A stretch of DNA of 64,000 nucleotides from Sulfobacillus benefaciens. GTDB taxonomy: Bacteria > Bacillota > Sulfobacillia > Sulfobacillales > Sulfobacillaceae. The translations under genes were made by a program, and so were the position numbers. Within the stretch, counting starts at the first letter, position 1. Each line of letters opens with the position of its first letter. The notes under the pieces are model-generated. The model saw nothing but the letters and a program-made list of their open reading frames with translations, searched no databases and had not been told where the DNA came from. Shown one piece after another: positions 1 through 8,368 of this stretch. The stretch lies in contig PXYT01000011.1 of the NCBI GenBank assembly GCA_003023725.1, positions 27,041 through 91,040 of the forward strand. The letters run 5' to 3'.

Positions 1-1076
1 GACCCGCGAGGCGATCCACAATTTTTTGATTTAGCATGGTCCCCGAATCCGTCCGATGACTTAACAAAACCGGAGAGATTACCCGATTTCTTTTTAAGCA
101 TTGGCACCAATATGGACGAAAATCTCTTCGGACAGACCGCGGCCATCCGTGCTTATAAAGCAGGTGCGACGACCGATCATCCTCCGTGGGTTCACACTCA
201 TAACTAAACGAATCGGGTATTCTCCTTTCTCCAACCCGTCAGAGCAAAAGGGGATGTGTAAGTTTTTTGGTAACAGTGTAGTCGCCATGTATAGCAGGCA
301 GCCCTCAACATATATAGAGGTGTAAGAGATCCTGCGGTATATTAGATCCTCAACTTTCGGTGCTCCAAGATAAGCTGATCGTTTCGAGTCGGTGCAATTC
401 CGGCCTCCGTAAGGATCGGCTTTTCGCGGAGAATCGAGTTTTGGGTCCGAGGCCGGGAGCTCTGGGACACAGCGTAAACAGAGTGATGTCCAGACCATAA
501 CCCTCCGGGGTAAAGCGATTGAGCTTTGTTAGAGTATAGTCCGAGGGCCGACCGGGTCGAAATTCTGGGAAGGCAACAAGTAGGGGCACGTTCACGGCGA
601 GTGTCCCGGAGACATCGGCGGAGTCGTAGAGCATGGCATGGCAGAACACGAAACGAGCCAAAACTTGGGAGAAGCTCCGGGCGTCGCGCAACCCACGTAC
701 CTGCGCCTGATAGGTGAGATCCGAAGGGTCGGGGAATACCCACCGGAGCACTCGGAGAACGCCCGTGTACTCCGAATACGGGAAAGCCGTATCCTTGAGG
801 AAGGGTGTTCCGATTACTAGACGTCTAGCGGACACATGGTCCGACACCAGAGAGGATCAACCCGGTCACCCTCAATAGACGACATGGCCTATCGCGCAAA
901 AGACCACCCACATGCTCGCTTCACGGCAACGGCGCATCACCCCTGACGGCCGAATTCCCAGACGGAACCGTGGCAACATCTGGATCAACATGGCGCCCCG
1001 GGCATGTCAGGTGAAACCATGGCCGGATATCACAGCCTCCGCGGCCCACGGATTCAAGCCTGAGTAGACACGCTCA
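1..1076. other. No convincing protein gene; possibly the RNA part of a decayed group II intron
   Basis: No reading frame here carries a recognisable domain or a well-placed Shine-Dalgarno site. The plus strand is rich in short inverted repeats, including a long imperfect hairpin at 757-810. It lies directly upstream of a group II intron reverse-transcriptase remnant on the same strand, about where intron domains I-III would sit. A GTGCGAC at 164-170 resembles the conserved 5' end of such introns. The intron assignment is an inference from position and base-pairing; no domain V was identified. A 165-codon open frame on the minus strand (350-847) is probably antisense to this structured region. 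Confidence 0.35.
757..810 (+). other. Long imperfect hairpin
   Basis: An outer stem GAACGCCC (757-764) pairs with GGGTGTTC (803-810), allowing one G-U. An inner stem ATACGG pairs with CCGTAT across a GAAAG loop, and a CTC/GAG pair lies between. The nested pairing looks like folded RNA rather than a coding sequence. No T-run follows, so it is not a simple terminator. Confidence 0.45.
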
Positions 1077-1320
1077 AGGCACACTCGTACCGCGTGCCCC
1101 CATTCGCCAGTCTGCATTCCGAAATCGGGGCAGCTGTGGAAAAGCAGGCCACTCGGTGTTCCTGAAGTGGAGGATCGCCTCCTGCAGGCGGCTGTGAAAC
1201 GTCTCTTGCAATCCATCTATAAGGCGGATTTTTGTGAGGAAACCTATGGATGCCACCCTAGACGGAGTCCCCCGTGATGCCTTGGCTGACCTCTCTATCG
1301 TCATGATGACACGGCCTCTG
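1077..1320 (+). pseudogene. Group II intron reverse transcriptase/maturase remnant
   Basis: In the frame containing 1140-1277 the translation reads VCIPKSG, then RPLGVPEVEDRLLQAAV, then IYKADF and YGCHPRRSP. This matches the RT2-RT3 region of group II intron-encoded proteins (usual form: IPK, RPLGIPxVEDRxxQxAV, YGFRPxRS). The frame ends at a TGA at 1275. The expected continuation (RDALADLSIVMM) is found in the next frame, so there is a one-base frameshift near 1270. The YADD catalytic motif, the maturase and the endonuclease domains are absent. Only about 65-80 codons of a roughly 400-600 residue protein remain. The fragment runs without a clear boundary into an IS630 remnant, so this is a dead mobile element. 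Confidence 0.75.
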
Positions 1321-1353
1321 CTGCGGCCCCACCCTATTTGGCGCCGTCGCGCC

Positions 1354-1784
1354 CGCGACGGCATGTCCAAGGCGGAACAATCGAGCACCGAGACCTTTAT
1401 GGAATTCCTGGAGGCGGTTCGTGAGACGTTTGCCGGTAAGCATCTCCATCTGATTGTGGACAGCGCCAAATCCTCCATGCCAAAGCCCGTCAGCCCCATA
1501 TGGAGGAGCACCCGAAACTCCAATGGCATGTTCTACCGCCCTGCTCCCCGAATCTAAACAATACCGAACGGCTGTGGAAGTGGTTGAAGGACACCGTGAT
1601 CTTAAATCAATATCTACCCGGCCTCGAGGCGATTCAACAAGCCATTGACGACTTTATCGCCTGGTTGCCGACCGTCCCCGATGCCATTGAATCGCGGCTT
1701 TGGTCGGTTACCGGGCTGATACGGAATAGTCATGGCGTACTTCTATACATAACGGAATACCGCGCTCCCGTTCAACATCATTAA
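1354..1784 (+). pseudogene. IS630-family transposase remnant, frameshifted
   Basis: The C-terminal DDE core of an IS630/Tc1-type transposase is split over two frames. The first piece includes HLHLIVDSAK, which corresponds to the second catalytic Asp in the usual LxLDNAxxH motif. The second piece starts near 1490 and reads EEHPKLQWHVLPPCSPNLN followed by NTERLWKWLKD, matching the family signature LPPYSPxLNPIERLWxxLK with its catalytic Glu. The N-terminal helix-turn-helix half is missing, and a frameshift near 1485-1500 breaks what remains. The usual His after the second Asp and the Pro in LNPIE are also changed. No terminal inverted repeats were found. The element cannot be active. Confidence 0.8.
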
Positions 1785-1992
1785 AAGATCTGACAGGATC
1801 ACAGGGCTCCAGGATTCCTGGCCAGCTTTCGTGCTTCGAGCCCAGGCTGCGGGAGAGTGCCGGGGGACTTCGAGGCGAAGTCGGGTCACCATTTTCGCCG
1901 GCACACAACGCAACCTGCTGCTCCTCCGTCATACCCATTGAGCGGTGGACATAGCATGAAGAGAAATGAGACTGGTAGACGAGGTGGCGGGA

Positions 1993-3249
1993 ATGGATCA
2001 GGAACCGAAGCGGGTCGCTACGGCCATAACGGGTTTTACCATGTTACTCTTAACCATAGCATTGGTTGTGTTTTCGGAACACGGCTATCACGCCACAGTG
2101 GATGCCCTGAAACTTTTTTTTGCGGTTGTGTTTCCGTCCCTTCTTCCGTTTTTCATTTTGTCGGACGTATTGCTAGCCACGGGGATGGTGCATTATGTGG
2201 GAGTGTACCTCGAGCCCTTGATGCGTCCTCTCTTTAACGTCCCTGGCGTGGGATCGTTTGTGTTCTCCATGGGACTCGCGGCCGGCTACCCCATGGACGC
2301 GGTGCTGACCGCGAAATTTCGCCGTCAGGGGCTTTGTACGAAAGTAGAAGGTGAACGGCTTTTAGCCTTCAGCAATAGTGCTGATCCGTTATTTATTTTC
2401 GGAGCGGTTGCTGTGGGGTTGTTCGGGCAACCGGCTCTGGGGGCGGTCTTGGCGTTGGCGCACTATACATCGGTTCTCATGGTTGGTATAACTTTCCGGT
2501 TTTATGGCCGCCGGCAGGATCCCCCACCCCAAGAAGACCGCTCCGGGTTCAAAAGTCTGCCCACACGGGCTATGGAGGCGATGATGCGGGGACGGAAAGA
2601 AGACGGCCGGCCCTATGGTCAGGTGGTTAATGAAGCCATAAGCGATTCCATGGGCACTCTCTTTATGATAATGAGTTTCATGGTACTGTTTGCCGTGGGG
2701 TTGCGTGTGCTGTCGCGCAGCGGACTTATCGTGGCGCTTGCGTTGCCGTTTCAGGCTGTATTCCGTTTTGTGGGACTGTCTGCCAACTTGGTGCCTGCCG
2801 CTGTTCAAGGATTCTTTGAAATCGATTTGGGGGCCGCCGCTGCCGCACACGCCCAGGCGCCACTGTTACAGCAGTTGATCGTGGTTTCCGCGATTATTGC
2901 CTGGTCCGGACTGTCGGTTCACGGGCAGGTGGCTTCCGTCTTGGCTGACACGGATATTTCCATGAAGCCCTATTTCCTGGCGCGGTTTCTGCATGCGGTT
3001 TACGCCGGGGTGATGACCTTAGTGTTCTTTGAGCCGGTGGAAACCGTGCTGGGCAGCACGTTCACTCTGCCAGCCATGGCCTCCCGGGACTTTGTGTCCC
3101 CGACGCCCATGGTTCCGACTATGATGAATGCGTTCCACGTGGCCGTCGTGCTGATGGCTCTGTCCATTATGCTCCTGACGTTGGCTGTTGTCATGGTGGC
3201 AAGCTGGCGACATCTGCGGTTCGCGGCGGGGTTTCAGCGCTGGCGATAA
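1993..3249 (+). CDS. ylbJ: YlbJ-like sporulation integral membrane protein (Gate domain)
   Basis: A polytopic membrane protein of about 418 residues with at least eight hydrophobic segments. It carries the nucleoside-recognition/Gate-type pattern seen in YlbJ and SpoIIIA-era spore proteins: a PSLLPFFILSDVLL segment near the N terminus, the SMGLAAGYPMDA motif and the FSNSADPLFIFGAV motif. In Bacillus, YlbJ is made under sporulation control and is needed for heat-resistant spores; its substrate is not established. A start at 1993 is preferred because GAGGTGG lies at 1981-1987; an in-frame ATG at 1966 is possible but has a poorer ribosome site. The gene stands downstream of mobile-element debris. 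A small membrane protein follows about 60 bases later. Confidence 0.85.
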   Translation: MDQEPKRVATAITGFTMLLLTIALVVFSEHGYHATVDALKLFFAVVFPSLLPFFILSDVLLATGMVHYVGVYLEPLMRPLFNVPGVGSFVFSMGLAAGYPMDAVLTAKFRRQGLCTKVEGERLLAFSNSADPLFIFGAVAVGLFGQPALGAVLALAHYTSVLMVGITFRFYGRRQDPPPQEDRSGFKSLPTRAMEAMMRGRKEDGRPYGQVVNEAISDSMGTLFMIMSFMVLFAVGLRVLSRSGLIVALALPFQAVFRFVGLSANLVPAAVQGFFEIDLGAAAAAHAQAPLLQQLIVVSAIIAWSGLSVHGQVASVLADTDISMKPYFLARFLHAVYAGVMTLVFFEPVETVLGSTFTLPAMASRDFVSPTPMVPTMMNAFHVAVVLMALSIMLLTLAVVMVASWRHLRFAAGFQRWR

Positions 3250-3309
3250 TGACCCTCTCACACCTCTTTGTAGCCTGCGAATACTGTATGACCAAGGCAA
3301 AGGAGGTGC

Positions 3310-3609
3310 ATGGAGGTGGTCACAGAAATTGGCATAACCATCTCGGCATTGGCGATATTCGCCATCAGTCTGGACTTGCGCGGACAGCCCTTAGGCCCCG
3401 GACCCCAGTGCCGCCTCATGGCATTGGTGGGGGAAATCTTGTACTTTACCGGTGTCATGCCAACCGCGGGGGATGTTTTCTTTCTGACGGGAGCGGTAAT
3501 GACGGTAGTGTTGTGGTTTCACCCCCCTGATCCCCGGCCCTCTCAAAAATCCTTGATTGACGTGAGTGAGCTGGTAGCCTGGGTGTGGATGGCCTTAACT
3601 GTCCGTTGA
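3310..3609 (+). CDS. Small membrane protein, unknown function
   Basis: A 99-residue protein behind a near-perfect Shine-Dalgarno site (AAAGGAGGTG just upstream of the ATG). It has three hydrophobic stretches (about residues 5-20, 38-68 and 84-97), with a Pro-rich turn HPPDPRP between the last two. No known family was recognised. It lies 60 bases after the ylbJ-like gene on the same strand and may be co-transcribed with it. The strong ribosome site and clean membrane topology make a real gene likely. Confidence 0.6.
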   Translation: MEVVTEIGITISALAIFAISLDLRGQPLGPGPQCRLMALVGEILYFTGVMPTAGDVFFLTGAVMTVVLWFHPPDPRPSQKSLIDVSELVAWVWMALTVR

Positions 3610-3683
3610 ATGTTGCGAAATGTCAGCGTGGCCAAATTTTTGCTATCATAACGGCAAGTGATGAGCGAGGAGGGTAGCAACAT

Positions 3684-4439
3684 ATGGTGGATTTAACAAC
3701 ACATTTAGGCATTCCATTTTCCTGGACCGGTCATCTGGACGATCCCCTCTACCCCTTGATCGACGCCGGATATGACCATCATGTTGCGCGAAGCCTCGAA
3801 GAACTGCGGCCTTTTCTGGAAGATCCGGATGCGACAGGCCCCATGTATGTTTACCATGTCTATGAGGGGGTCCACCTTAAAAGTGAAAAGGATCAAATTC
3901 ACCGATCCGGGTTGAGCATCGATCTGACCATGTTATGGCCGGGCTGCCTCACTCGGGAGTGGACCAAAACGGCAGGACACAGTCATACCGGGGCCCGGCG
4001 GTCGGTGATTTTTGGAGAATTGGTGGAAGTGGTTAACGGGCAGGGAGTATTTGTGTTGCAGTCCTTGAAGAACGACAGAATCGAGGAAATCTTACTTGTG
4101 TCCGCGACAGCAGGGGACTGGGTCATGATTCCCCCGGGATACGAACATGTGACCCTAAATACCGGTCAAGACGTATTAGCCTTGACCTTTTTGCATGCTC
4201 AAGACATTTACTTGGACTATGAGGGCATGGCTCGTCACCGGGGTGCGGGGTTGTGGATTGGGCCTGAGGGGTACAGAGTCAATCCTAGCTATGCGGATAT
4301 TGGCACTATTCGTCAGCTTAGTGGCCGGGACCTCTTAAAAAATCCGGCGCCGGATATGCCCTTGTATCAACTGGTGGCACAATATCCTGGTCGCTTTCAG
4401 TTTCTTATCGATTCGACACAGCCAGCGCCGTGGGCTTGA
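3684..4439 (+). CDS. Cupin-type glucose-6-phosphate isomerase
   Basis: A 251-residue single-cupin protein that should interconvert glucose 6-phosphate and fructose 6-phosphate in the cytosol. The metal-binding cupin motifs are visible: TKTAGHSH (His near 98 and 100), a Glu in GELVEVVNGQG (near 112) and the His in IPPGYEHVTLNTG (near 154). This pattern matches the archaeal-type phosphoglucose isomerase family (PF06560), unrelated in fold to the usual bacterial Pgi. The family core is about 190 residues; here there are about 40 extra residues at the C terminus. The start follows GAGGAGGGT with good spacing. The 3' end overlaps the convergent gene at 4405-4779 by 35 bases. Confidence 0.8.
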   Translation: MVDLTTHLGIPFSWTGHLDDPLYPLIDAGYDHHVARSLEELRPFLEDPDATGPMYVYHVYEGVHLKSEKDQIHRSGLSIDLTMLWPGCLTREWTKTAGHSHTGARRSVIFGELVEVVNGQGVFVLQSLKNDRIEEILLVSATAGDWVMIPPGYEHVTLNTGQDVLALTFLHAQDIYLDYEGMARHRGAGLWIGPEGYRVNPSYADIGTIRQLSGRDLLKNPAPDMPLYQLVAQYPGRFQFLIDSTQPAPWA

Positions 4440-4779
4440 TCTGTCCCGGAGTCGGAACCAGCTTAAGGTCGTGGAACGGGTACGATCGTAATTTGTCATA
4501 GTCGTTAGATTCCTCCATATCGACGCAGACAACAATGCCTCCTTTGGCAATGACGCGAGCATACTTTTCAGCCCAGGGACGGGCAAGACCCAAAAGACGG
4601 ATGTGATGAGGCAAATCAAGAAAAGGGTAAGTGCTGAAATTATGGACTATCGGACCAACGACTACGACACTGTCGTTGGATTCGCGTAATAACAGGGACA
4701 CCATTCCTCTATTCCGGATTTTGTCAAGACACGATAACAGGGTTTTAGTATTATTGAACCATCCAAATATCCGTGCCAT
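4405..4779 (-). CDS. Small conserved-looking protein, unknown function
   Basis: A 124-residue soluble protein with an alternating beta/alpha pattern: a hydrophobic strand SVVVVGPIV, then KGGIVVCVDME near residues 80-92. It somewhat resembles small general-stress proteins with an N-terminal alpha/beta fold, but no motif allows a firm call. The start is supported by GAGAGGTGA about seven bases upstream. Its 3' end overlaps the convergent isomerase gene by 35 bases. Its coding status rests on the ribosome site and the regular secondary-structure pattern. Confidence 0.55.
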   Translation of the reverse strand: MARIFGWFNNTKTLLSCLDKIRNRGMVSLLLRESNDSVVVVGPIVHNFSTYPFLDLPHHIRLLGLARPWAEKYARVIAKGGIVVCVDMEESNDYDKLRSYPFHDLKLVPTPGQIKPTALAVSNR

Positions 4780-4931
4780 TCAAATCACCTCTCTACCGAT
4801 AGTATCCCGGCTCCGGCAGAATCCATGATGGTAATTGAGTCCATTTCGAGATTGGCCGGGTCGGCTGCGTAAAGGTTGCTAAACTTTGGGAAATCACGGA
4901 TTGGTACTCTGGGGCACAATGGTGGCAGGGT

Positions 4932-6122
4932 TTACATGTGAACCCGAAACCAGCGATTCACTCGATGGATTTGATTCCAAAACCATCCGGTAAAATTGAG
5001 CCACAATTGTTGCCAAAAGCTCAAAGGAACGCCGTGGACTTTGTGGGAAACCGTTGTGGGAGCCAGAATCGGCCGGACTTTGGTCTTTGTAGGGTGTTTT
5101 CTCACAAAAGGCGGTTTTAGTGGACTGGCGGGAACCTCTTTTTGAAAATGGTACTGGTACAGAATACGAATTTGATTTGTGGCTTGTTGGGTCGACAATG
5201 CGGCGGGGTTATAACTCCAGTTGACTGTGATATCCTTGCGGATACCGTCATAAAGACCAATATGCCAATGGTCTTGAAGTTGGGCAAAATATCCGTTTCC
5301 CCAGGTGGGATCGGCGACAACCCAACCGACTCGGGGTAAATAAAATTCGGTCCATTGGTGGAATCCTCCTTGTCCGCTGCCGTTGCTGGTGACATAGCCT
5401 CCTACAAACCTGGCCGGAATTTTAGCGGTACGCAAAAGTCCGATATACAGATCCGCGAAGTCACTGCAAATACCCAAATGGGACAGAGCGGTGGCCACAG
5501 CACTTCCCGATGCTTGCAGAGAGTAATTATATCGGATGTTGTGAACAATCCATTGATAAATCGCGTGCGCCTTTTGCTCCGGATTTTCTCCGGGTCTTAC
5601 CACAGACTGATCTATGCGTTCGAGCACCGGTGAATCCGTGTTAACTTGCGCCGCTTCCAGGTGTGGATTGGTATAAAATTGATAGACTGAAGAATGCACG
5701 TTGTAGGGCGGATACGACGCCGGCAATTGATAGGTGACATCGGACGAAGTGGCCTGATAACTCAGGGTCAAAGAGACGGAGCGGTGTGCCGGAATTTCTG
5801 GCCACGTGAATGTGCCGATTAAATTTCCATACTGGTCATGGTGAGAGCTCTGCGGTGGCATGCTTTCGTGTACCAATTTTACCTGGGAATAGCTGGTTTC
5901 AGGCGCAAGCAAAACGACTGACGCCGTGACATTGTAGGCTGGCGCCGCAGAAGTATTTGAAAAGGTGATGGATTGGGTATAGCTATACTGTGCAGGTAAA
6001 GACGGATCGGCAGCGGACGAAGCAATGCTCAAATTGCTCACAGCTGCCCAAGCCTCGGCGCCAGAGAAAGTGATCGCACAAATCACGGCGATCACGGTGA
6101 TCGCGAGAGGTTTCATTGGCAT
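4932..6122 (-). CDS. Secreted transglutaminase-like domain protein
   Basis: A 396-residue exported protein. Residues 1-27 form a signal peptide ending near AWA. Residues 30-170 look like a beta-rich, Ig-like region. The C-terminal half is a transglutaminase-like (papain-fold) domain with the catalytic triad in order: Cys in GICSDFADLY (near 219), His in GGFHQWTEFYLP (near 256) and Asp in VADPTWG (near 270). Such proteins act as cysteine peptidases or in cross-linking on the cell surface; the substrate cannot be told from sequence. A basic C-terminal tail rich in Lys, Pro and Trp follows. A good SigA-like promoter lies upstream at 6150-6179. Confidence 0.85.
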   Translation of the reverse strand: MPMKPLAITVIAVICAITFSGAEAWAAVSNLSIASSAADPSLPAQYSYTQSITFSNTSAAPAYNVTASVVLLAPETSYSQVKLVHESMPPQSSHHDQYGNLIGTFTWPEIPAHRSVSLTLSYQATSSDVTYQLPASYPPYNVHSSVYQFYTNPHLEAAQVNTDSPVLERIDQSVVRPGENPEQKAHAIYQWIVHNIRYNYSLQASGSAVATALSHLGICSDFADLYIGLLRTAKIPARFVGGYVTSNGSGQGGFHQWTEFYLPRVGWVVADPTWGNGYFAQLQDHWHIGLYDGIRKDITVNWSYNPAALSTQQATNQIRILYQYHFQKEVPASPLKPPFVRKHPTKTKVRPILAPTTVSHKVHGVPLSFWQQLWLNFTGWFWNQIHRVNRWFRVHM

Positions 6123-6149
6123 GCTGATCCCCCTTAACTTCTGTCATTA

Positions 6150-6179
6150 ATTATAGTCGCTGCCCGATGCTTTGGCCAA
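6150..6179 (-). promoter_or_regulatory. SigA-type promoter for the transglutaminase-like gene
   Basis: On the minus strand TTGGCC (6174-6179) and a perfect TATAAT (6150-6155) are separated by 18 bases. The start codon lies 28 bases further on. Confidence 0.6.
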
Positions 6180-6239
6180 TGAATCTCTATAAACGCCGGC
6201 AAAACCGCTATATGATGGGGATCGCCCCAGAACAAACAC

Positions 6240-6278
6240 AAAAAGGCCCCAGTTCACTACGGGAGGCAGTGGACTGGG
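6240..6278 (-). terminator. Intrinsic terminator after the NYN gene
   Basis: A ten-base-pair stem with one G-U (arms at 6248-6257 and 6269-6278) is followed on the minus strand by GG, CC and TTTTT. It lies 18 bases past the stop codon of the gene ending at 6296. Confidence 0.7.
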
Positions 6279-6295
6279 ACTGAATCCAACACACA

Positions 6296-6811
6296 TTAGC
6301 GGATCTTTTCCACCTCGGACCGGATATCCTCCAGTTTGACGTAGCGGTCGCAGGCATTTTCGAGCTCGGATGAAATCATTCCCCGAGTGCCCACGCCGAC
6401 GATTTCCTTTCCGCGCGATCGAATTAATTCCACCGCCCGTTCGAAGTCGCCGTCACCGGACATTAGCACAGCAACGTCGTAACGATTTACCGTACTAAAC
6501 ATATCTATAACAATCTCAATGTCAAGGTTGGCCCGCCGAATGACTGAGCTGGAACTTTGATCTAATGTTTCTTTTATGGACTTTTCCCGTATAGTGAAAC
6601 CCAGATGACGCAGTGCGGTGAGAAAATCCCGCTGGCTGTTATCGGGAGGCACCTGCACCCCGGTGTAGTAGAACGCATTATAGATTTCCCGTCCGCGCGT
6701 GAAATACTCAATGACCCGCGCGAAATCCAAATGCCATCCTAACACCCTTTGGGCGTAGAACATGTTGGCGCCATCAACAAATATGGCCACCCGTTCATTA
6801 CTATAATCCAC
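6296..6811 (-). CDS. NYN-domain protein, LabA/DUF88 family
   Basis: A 171-residue PIN-like NYN domain protein, the size of a free-standing LabA-type protein. The family motifs are present: FVDGANMFYA near residue 12 (Asp and Asn), a middle Asp in DIEIVIDM, and MSGDGDFERAV near residue 120, followed by KEIVGVG. These acidic residues form the metal-binding site expected of a Mg-dependent RNase, though activity is unproven for most members. The start is GTG, preceded by AAGGAGGAAAAC. The gene is monocistronic, with its own terminator at 6240-6278. Confidence 0.85.
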   Translation of the reverse strand: MDYSNERVAIFVDGANMFYAQRVLGWHLDFARVIEYFTRGREIYNAFYYTGVQVPPDNSQRDFLTALRHLGFTIREKSIKETLDQSSSSVIRRANLDIEIVIDMFSTVNRYDVAVLMSGDGDFERAVELIRSRGKEIVGVGTRGMISSELENACDRYVKLEDIRSEVEKIR

Positions 6812-6975
6812 GTTTTCCTCCTTAAGAAACCTTCGCTATTTTCTATTACACCTACATAATTCGAATTTAGGCTCTGCGTTTAGGGCATGAGACTATAATC
6901 CACCTTTATCATACTTAATCCTGCACCGAACATGACATATTTATCACAAGTGGCTCAAGAAATTTGTCCCAGAAC

Positions 6976-7005
6976 TTGCCGGATGGGTTATGATCGTTGT
7001 AAATA
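6976..7005 (+). promoter_or_regulatory. Possible promoter of the GH4-kinase operon
   Basis: TTGCCG (6976-6981) and TAAATA (7000-7005) are 18 bases apart, 44 bases before the start codon at 7049. The match is moderate. Confidence 0.35.
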
Positions 7006-7048
7006 GGGTTGGCTCGTATTGCCTGCCGGGCCGAGAGAAGGGTTGAAC

Positions 7049-8368
7049 ATGAAGTCGGGAATAAAGATTGCCGTGGTCGGTGGAGGGAGTTCCTACACAC
7101 CGGAACTTATTAGCGGACTCGTTGGTGTAAATGATTTGGCCATCGAGCGAGTCACCCTGGTGGACGTTCCTGAGGGGACGAAAAAAATGGAAAGCGTCCG
7201 GTCCTTTTGTCAGCGTCTTATTGATCATAGTGCCAGGGAATTTCACTTGGAGGCTACTCTCGACTTGCGCCAGGCGCTCTCCGGAGCCGATTTTGTGCTG
7301 AGCCAATTCCGTGTCGGAGGAATGGAGGCAAGAGCCCGGGATGAAAGAATTCCCCTTCAATATGGAGCCATTGGCCAAGAAACGGTGGGGGCGGGCGGAT
7401 TCGCCAATGCCTTGAGGACCATCCCGGTGGCTTTGGACATAGCCCGGGAACTGGAGCGGGTCAGTCCCCGAGCCCGCCTCATAAACTTCACCAATCCTTC
7501 CGGGATAATCACCGAAGCTCTTTTGCGCTACAGTTCTGTGGATGCCATTGGTCTTTGCAACGTGCCGATTACCATTGAAAGAACAATTGCTCAGGCACTC
7601 CACGTGCCTTGGGACACTGTCAGATTGGACATCTTTGGCTTGAATCACTTGTCTTTTGTTCGCCACGTCTATGTTCACGGCCAGGATATCATGCCCGAGG
7701 TCTTGGAGTATTTGAAGGGGGAGTACGGCAAAGAGCAAAGTTTTATGGCCAATATTCCTGAAGAGAACTGGCAGCCTTATATGCTGGAAGCATTTCCGAT
7801 GATTCCTAACCCGTATTTGCAATATTACTGGAATTCGGACATCATGCGGAAAAAACAAGTGACTGAGTGGGAACAGGGACGCGGAACGCGTGCAACTCAG
7901 GTCATGAAGATTGAACAAGACCTGTTCAAGCTTTACGACGATCCTTCTCAACATCAGGTCCCTGATCTCTTAATGCGACGGGGAGGGGCTTACTATAGCA
8001 CGGTGGCGGTTATGTTGATCGAATCTCTGGCCCTTAACCGGACGCGTGAGATGGTGGTTAATGTGAGAAACGGATGGGCTCTGGCGGAATTGCCCCCGAA
8101 CAGTGTCGTCGAGGTGCCGGCTGTCATTGATGGCCGCGGCGCCCGTCCCCTCACGCTCGGGGCGTTGCCTCAGGAAGTGAAAGGGTTGATTCAACAAGTG
8201 AAAGCTTACGAGGAGTTAACTATCGAAGCCGCGATCGAAGGCGACCGAAATAAGGCGTTGGCGGCTCTTGTCACGAATCCTCTGGTTCCTTCCGGTGATG
8301 TGGCATATAGGATTCTGAATGATATCCTGCAGGAGAACCGTGAATATTTGGGGCGGTTTGCGTTATGA
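7049..8368 (+). CDS. GH4 family 6-phospho-beta-glucosidase
   Basis: A 439-residue NAD- and Mn-dependent glycosidase of family GH4, which cleaves 6-phospho-glycosides by an oxidation-elimination mechanism in the cytosol. An N-terminal Rossmann motif VVGGGSSYTPEL binds NAD. NFTNPSG, the metal Cys in GLCNVPI (near 170) and the His in GLNHLSFVR (near 199) follow in the usual order and spacing. The start at 7049 is chosen because GAGAAGGG precedes it; a TTG at 7019 would add ten poorly conserved residues. Its stop overlaps the next gene's ATG, giving a two-gene operon with a BadF-type kinase. No PTS gene is nearby. The exact substrate (6-phospho-beta-glucoside or a related sugar) is uncertain. Confidence 0.9.
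   Translation: MKSGIKIAVVGGGSSYTPELISGLVGVNDLAIERVTLVDVPEGTKKMESVRSFCQRLIDHSAREFHLEATLDLRQALSGADFVLSQFRVGGMEARARDERIPLQYGAIGQETVGAGGFANALRTIPVALDIARELERVSPRARLINFTNPSGIITEALLRYSSVDAIGLCNVPITIERTIAQALHVPWDTVRLDIFGLNHLSFVRHVYVHGQDIMPEVLEYLKGEYGKEQSFMANIPEENWQPYMLEAFPMIPNPYLQYYWNSDIMRKKQVTEWEQGRGTRATQVMKIEQDLFKLYDDPSQHQVPDLLMRRGGAYYSTVAVMLIESLALNRTREMVVNVRNGWALAELPPNSVVEVPAVIDGRGARPLTLGALPQEVKGLIQQVKAYEELTIEAAIEGDRNKALAALVTNPLVPSGDVAYRILNDILQENREYLGRFAL

Noticed and set aside
94-498. 134-codon open frame on the minus strand
   Set aside because: It overlaps the other unsupported frame, has no Shine-Dalgarno site, and reads as low-complexity without a domain.
757-810. Group II intron domain V
   Set aside because: It has a GAAA-type loop, but the stem lengths and bulge do not match the fixed 34-nt domain V, and it lies upstream rather than downstream of the RT remnant.
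350-847. 165-codon open frame on the minus strand
   Set aside because: It has no ribosome site or known motif, and it lies antisense to a hairpin-rich stretch just upstream of a group II intron RT remnant, where an open frame can arise without being a gene.
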